19,326 nucleotides of DNA, taken from contig JAEUSA010000276.1 in the NCBI GenBank assembly GCA_016788945.1, forward strand, positions 1-19,326. Direction: 5' to 3'. Position numbers and translations under genes: made by a program. A model generated the notes under the pieces. The model made no database searches, was not told the DNA's origin, and was given only the letters and a program-made list of their open reading frames with translations. How positions within the stretch are numbered: the stretch's first letter is position 1; each line of letters opens with the position of its first letter. Shown one piece after another: positions 16,877-19,326 of the stretch. The stretch is from Leptospiraceae bacterium. Its GTDB lineage: Bacteria; Spirochaetota; Leptospiria; Turneriellales; Turneriellaceae.

Positions 16877-17344
16877 TTAGGTAAAAATGATTTCTCCTCC
16901 CTGTGCTTTTTCGTAGAACTCGCCGACGGTGATAATGTCATCGACGGGCGACACAAAGTCAGCTTTCGTCATCTTGAACATATCGACAGTTGCCTTGCAG
17001 GCATACATACCGCAGCCCGAGTCATGAATAAGCTGAAGAAATTCACCCACCGGTGGAATATCGAGCGATTCGATGGATTTTTTCATGCGCGAAGTAACGA
17101 AGGCCGACATGCCGGGAATTCCACCGATCCAAGTCGGAATATGCAGGCCCGGGTTACCCACGGTCGCTACCTTAATGTGCTTTTGCTTCTTCTTGTGAAT
17201 AGCGTCGAGTCCGAAGAAAGTAAAGAAGAGATTTGCCTCAATACCCTCCATGCGCGCCCCATTGGCCATGATGAGTCCGGGGTAAATGCCCTCGAGCGAC
17301 CCCTTCGAGATAATGATCGACACCTTTTTGATTGTGTTTTCCAT
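16877..17344 (-). CDS. DsrE2-like sulfur-relay protein
   Basis: This 155-aa protein is of the DsrE/DsrF superfamily, closest by pattern to DsrE2. Residues 8-14 form a strand (VSIIISK). A middle region has FFTFFGLDAIHKK and GGIPGMSAFVTSRMKKS. The C-terminal half has HDSG-C111-GMYA-C116-KATVDMF followed by KADFVSPVDDIITVGEFYEKA. C116 lies in the position of the conserved family Cys (YACxxxxD) that can carry sulfane sulfur. No obvious signal peptide or strong membrane helix is present. AGGAG lies 5 bases before the ATG at 17344, a strong ribosome binding site, and the DsrC-like stop is 11 bases upstream, so the two are co-transcribed. The likely role is transfer of sulfane sulfur between the SQR product and the DsrC-like carrier. 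Direction of transfer is inferred. Confidence 0.82.
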   Translation of the reverse strand: MENTIKKVSIIISKGSLEGIYPGLIMANGARMEGIEANLFFTFFGLDAIHKKKQKHIKVATVGNPGLHIPTWIGGIPGMSAFVTSRMKKSIESLDIPPVGEFLQLIHDSGCGMYACKATVDMFKMTKADFVSPVDDIITVGEFYEKAQGGEIIFT

Positions 17345-17355
17345 AGTTACTCCTG

Positions 17356-17673
17356 TTAAATGCAGCCACGCGGCTTCGGAATGCCTGCCACATACGCGGC
17401 GAGTTTGGCAGGCCCTTTAGGGAACAGTTGGTAGAGTTCTTTGGTCGTTACCCCGGAATCTTTGCCCAAAGTGCGAATCGACGGTGAATCGCCATTTTTC
17501 AAATAGCGTTCGCGCATGAACTTCACGACCTTCCAGTGTCCTTCGGTCATCGCACTGATGCCGACATCGGCCGCGAGAAGTTTTGCCAATTCTTCGTTCC
17601 AGTCTGCGGTGTTTTTGAGATAGCCCTGTTCGTCTACCTCGATGGATTTACCACCCAATGTTTTCGTTGCCAT
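17356..17673 (-). CDS. DsrC/TusE family sulfur carrier, single-cysteine form
   Basis: This 105-aa protein matches the DsrC/TusE/DsvC family. Visible marks are the N-terminal VDEQGYL and DWNEELA segments, MTEGHWKVVKFMRERY in the middle, and the C-terminal LFPKGPAK ... GIPKPRGCI. The penultimate Cys (C104, CysA) on the flexible arm is present and accepts sulfur. The position 11 residues before it, CysB in true DsrC, is A93. So this is a TusE-like or non-canonical DsrC rather than a dissimilatory DsrC partner. No other Cys is present. AGGAAGGA just before the ATG at 17673 supports the start. It lies between the SQR-like gene (68-bp gap with a hairpin) and the DsrE2-like gene. A role as sulfur carrier, either in tRNA thiolation or in sulfane-sulfur relay, is inference; the SQR neighbour favours the second. 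Confidence 0.86.
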   Translation of the reverse strand: MATKTLGGKSIEVDEQGYLKNTADWNEELAKLLAADVGISAMTEGHWKVVKFMRERYLKNGDSPSIRTLGKDSGVTTKELYQLFPKGPAKLAAYVAGIPKPRGCI

Positions 17674-17695
17674 TTTCCTTCCTCGCTGCGCTCGG

Positions 17696-17724
17696 GAGGT
17701 AGCGTCGTTTTACGCTCACCTCCA
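17696..17724. other. Hairpin between the SQR-like and DsrC-like genes
   Basis: Read on the minus strand, GGAGGTGAGCGT pairs with ACGCTACCTCC across a short AAAACG loop, giving an 11-bp stem with one bulged base. No T-run follows, so it is not a standard intrinsic terminator. The adjoining GC-rich sequence CCTCGCTGCGCTCGG makes it look like a small repeated palindromic element. It lies inside a probable operon and may be an mRNA processing, stabilising or attenuating element. Copies elsewhere in the genome cannot be checked here. Confidence 0.45.
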
Positions 17725-17741
17725 CAGGGGTGCAGCATCCC

Positions 17742-18977
17742 CTAACTCGGCTTATACTTTCCTTTCATAGTAAAATGACGGCCGATCGGTAACCATCGCG
17801 CGGGCAGCAATATATACCAGTAGATCAGCCTGAATGCCAGCTTGCCCCAATGATTCATCCGTGTCTGCTTGAGCAGCTTCAGCGGCCCGATGCCTGCATA
17901 AGGAAATTTACCCGGCAGCGGTTCGACTTCGTAGCTGAAATCGATGAGCGTCGCCCTTGAATTGCCGGTTTCGATGAAGCAATTCGAATGCCCGTCGAAG
18001 TCTTTGAGCAGCTGTTGCTTCTTGGCATAACGCACAACATTGTCGGCGACCGTCTCTGACTCAAAATGTGTCACTGACCCGGCTTTGGATGCAGGTACGG
18101 CCGTCGCATCGCCGAGCGCAAAAATTTCGGGATGTTTTTCATTCTGCAGCGTATGGTTGTCGACCCAGACAAAGCCGAGGTCGTCGCCGATGTCGCTGTT
18201 TTTGACGAAATCCGCACCATTATGCAGAGGAATCGAGACTAACAGATCAAAATCAACCGTACGCTCATCCCACGAAATGATCTGGTTACCTTCGACGCGA
18301 CCGGTGTTAAATTCTGTTATGAGTTCAATTTGTTTCTGGTCGAGTATGTCTTTGAAGGCCGCGGCGGCGACCGGCTTCGTAAAGGCGGCATCGAGCGGAG
18401 TCACGTAAGAAATCCGCACCTTGTCGCGAATGCCACGCTTCTGAAAGTAGGCATCGGCCAGAAAAGCAAACTCGAGCGGCGCGACGGGGCACTTGATCGG
18501 CATATCGACGATGTTGACGACCAAATGCCCGCCGCTGAAATTCGCGAGTGCCTGCTGCAGCCGGCGCGCACCATCGAGCGTATAAAAATCGAAACGATTC
18601 TTGTACCAACCTTCACCCGTCAGGCCCTCTGTTTCTTCAGGGGCGACCTTGGCGCCGGTGGCAATAATGAGGATGTCATAATTCACGACGCTGCCGTCAC
18701 CGAGCGTCACAGCCTTTACCTCCGTATCGAGCGAAGCGACTGCCTTTTCGATCACCGGTATACTTTTGTGTATGAAACGGCGCTTAGGTTTGAGAATTTT
18801 CGCGAGCGTCGTCTGGCCAAACGGCAGAAACAGCAATCCCGGTTGATACAGGTGTTGCGGTTCGGGATCTATCACGCTAATGGTGAACTTTAGGCCGTGG
18901 CGGCGCGATTCTTTACGCAGCCGGTTCGCGATGATGCTACCACCTGTACCCGCGCCCAGAATCACGACGTTGTGCAT
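17742..18977 (-). CDS. SQR-like FAD-dependent pyridine-nucleotide-type oxidoreductase
   Basis: This 411-aa flavoprotein resembles sulfide:quinone oxidoreductase. It begins with the FAD-binding Rossmann motif MHNVVILGAGTGGSIIANRL. A second dinucleotide region (ILIIATGAKVAP) and a late FAD motif (PEIFALGDATAVPASK) follow. Two cysteines suit the SQR redox pair: C163 in PIKCPVAPLEF and C333 in GHSNCFIE. The C-terminus ends in an amphipathic, aromatic stretch (MNHWGKLAFRLIYWYILLP) that probably binds the membrane, as in quinone-linked enzymes. The start at 18977 puts the FAD motif at the N-terminus. An upstream in-frame ATG at 19034 adds an unlikely Cys-rich extension. Neither start has a clear ribosome binding site. 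It is the first of five leftward genes, followed by the DsrC-like and DsrE2-like genes. Sulfide oxidation to bound sulfane sulfur is a supported guess; related enzymes can have other substrates. Confidence 0.82.
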   Translation of the reverse strand: MHNVVILGAGTGGSIIANRLRKESRRHGLKFTISVIDPEPQHLYQPGLLFLPFGQTTLAKILKPKRRFIHKSIPVIEKAVASLDTEVKAVTLGDGSVVNYDILIIATGAKVAPEETEGLTGEGWYKNRFDFYTLDGARRLQQALANFSGGHLVVNIVDMPIKCPVAPLEFAFLADAYFQKRGIRDKVRISYVTPLDAAFTKPVAAAAFKDILDQKQIELITEFNTGRVEGNQIISWDERTVDFDLLVSIPLHNGADFVKNSDIGDDLGFVWVDNHTLQNEKHPEIFALGDATAVPASKAGSVTHFESETVADNVVRYAKKQQLLKDFDGHSNCFIETGNSRATLIDFSYEVEPLPGKFPYAGIGPLKLLKQTRMNHWGKLAFRLIYWYILLPARWLPIGRHFTMKGKYKPS

Positions 18978-19052
18978 GAGGCATGGGAAAAGACAGCAGA
19001 CATGGCGCAAGCAAAAAAAGACATCTTTATCCATAATTTGTCGGCGAACCGA

Positions 19053-19080
19053 TTGACCGGCGGTCGGGAAAAAGTATAGC
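19053..19080 (+). promoter_or_regulatory. Possible sigma-70-type promoter with overlapping palindrome
   Basis: TTGACC (19053-19058) and TATAGC (19075-19080) are separated by 16 bases and resemble -35 and -10 boxes. GACCGGCGGTC (19055-19065) is an 11-bp palindrome with central G overlapping the -35 box and could be an operator. A start about 7 bases after the -10 would place transcription almost at the ATG at 19089, implying a leaderless message or a later start. This is motif matching only. Confidence 0.3.
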
Positions 19081-19088
19081 TACGGTTC

Positions 19089-19295
19089 ATGCGCTATTGG
19101 CCCGCATTGTTGATGCTGATAACTGCACCGCCCTTGCCAGCCGAAATTGCCGGACCGCGGCCAATGCCGCTCCTGAAAGAAGAGCATGAATATGATTTTT
19201 TCGGCGATAAGACCGGTGTGACGAAAGACAAGGGCATTATTCTCATACCCAAGGCGCGGGGTTATAGCTTCGAAAACCTGCTCGGCGACCAATGA
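19089..19295 (+). CDS. Small putative secreted protein
   Basis: This 68-aa reading frame is of unknown family. The first 20 or so residues (MRYWPALLMLITAPPLPAEI) resemble a short signal peptide. The remainder is polar and charged (LLKEEHEYDFFGDKTG, KDKGIILIPKARGYSFENLL). The TGA overlaps the ATG of the next gene as ATGA, which supports both being translated as a pair. It has no clear ribosome binding site. It is divergent from the SQR-like gene with 111 bp between starts. It could be a real secreted peptide or a chance frame. Confidence 0.45.
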   Translation: MRYWPALLMLITAPPLPAEIAGPRPMPLLKEEHEYDFFGDKTGVTKDKGIILIPKARGYSFENLLGDQ

Positions 19296-19326
19296 CAGAA
19301 ATAGGAACCGACGTTTTATTTGCCGC
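19292..19326 (+). CDS. Start of a further gene, cut by the window edge
   Basis: An ATG at 19292 overlaps the previous stop (ATGA) and opens a frame MTEIGTDVLFA that leaves the window. Only 11 codons are visible, so no family can be assigned. The overlap suggests translational coupling to the small upstream gene. Confidence 0.4.
   Translation, partial: MTEIGTDVLFA

Noticed and set aside
16844..17359. Rightward 171-codon frame opposite the DsrE2-like gene
   Set aside because: It lies fully antisense to a gene with recognised motifs and a strong ribosome binding site; the translation looks like no family.
18978..19034. Longer N-terminus of the SQR-like protein from the ATG at 19034
   Set aside because: The extra 19 residues are Cys-rich and precede the FAD motif, which normally sits at the very N-terminus; no ribosome binding site supports 19034.
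1..19326. tRNA, rRNA, CRISPR array, insertion sequence or prophage
   Set aside because: None was recognised on reading: no regularly spaced repeats, no transposase or integrase motifs and no cloverleaf spotted. A tRNA scan was not run.

Overview
The window is a gene-dense bacterial chromosome segment: 15 confident or likely genes, two of them cut by the window edges, no RNA genes, no insertion sequence and no CRISPR array. Base composition is moderately GC-rich. Several features point to a spirochaete of the order Leptospirales, possibly Turneriella-like. These are a FecR-domain protein paired with a membrane class III cyclase, a lipoprotein-type multi-domain surface protein, and a small gene resembling the Leptospira-associated DUF1564 family. 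The taxonomic call is inference from gene content, not from a marker gene. No gene-free stretch exceeds about 300 bases.

Left part (1-6950): the 3' end of uppP (lipid carrier recycling) runs rightwards and meets head-on a 1524-codon leftward gene. That gene encodes a predicted lipoprotein with a degenerate phospholipase-D-like head followed by four lamin-tail domains and Ig-like domains. Upstream of it, also leftward, lies a DUF445 membrane protein. A small, AT-richer rightward gene (DUF1564-like, with a possible ribbon-helix-helix start) sits between DUF445 and the next block.

Middle (6960-14570): three leftward genes form a probable operon. Transcription order is a small membrane protein, then a membrane-bound adenylate cyclase with periplasmic sensor and HAMP, then a FecR/fibronectin-like periplasmic protein. 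A divergent gene encodes a seven-helix membrane protein with a LuxR-type HTH tail. It is followed rightward by a POTRA-less Omp85-like barrel and by rlmI (23S rRNA methyltransferase), whose ribosome binding site lies inside the end of the barrel gene.

Right part (14610-18977): a leftward five-gene run, in transcription order SQR-like flavoprotein, DsrC/TusE-like sulfur carrier, DsrE2-like protein, alpha/beta hydrolase, and a glutamate/dicarboxylate-type symporter. The first three are a plausible sulfide-oxidation and sulfane-sulfur relay module. The DsrC-like protein keeps only the penultimate Cys. The spacings suggest co-transcription, with a hairpin between the SQR gene and the DsrC-like gene. 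At the right edge a small putative secreted protein gene overlaps (ATGA) the start of another gene that leaves the window.

The most interesting items are the pseudo-PLD/lamin-tail lipoprotein, the reduced sulfur-relay operon, the membrane LuxR regulator divergent from a cyclase/FecR operon, and the DUF1564-like gene. None is proven novel from sequence alone.
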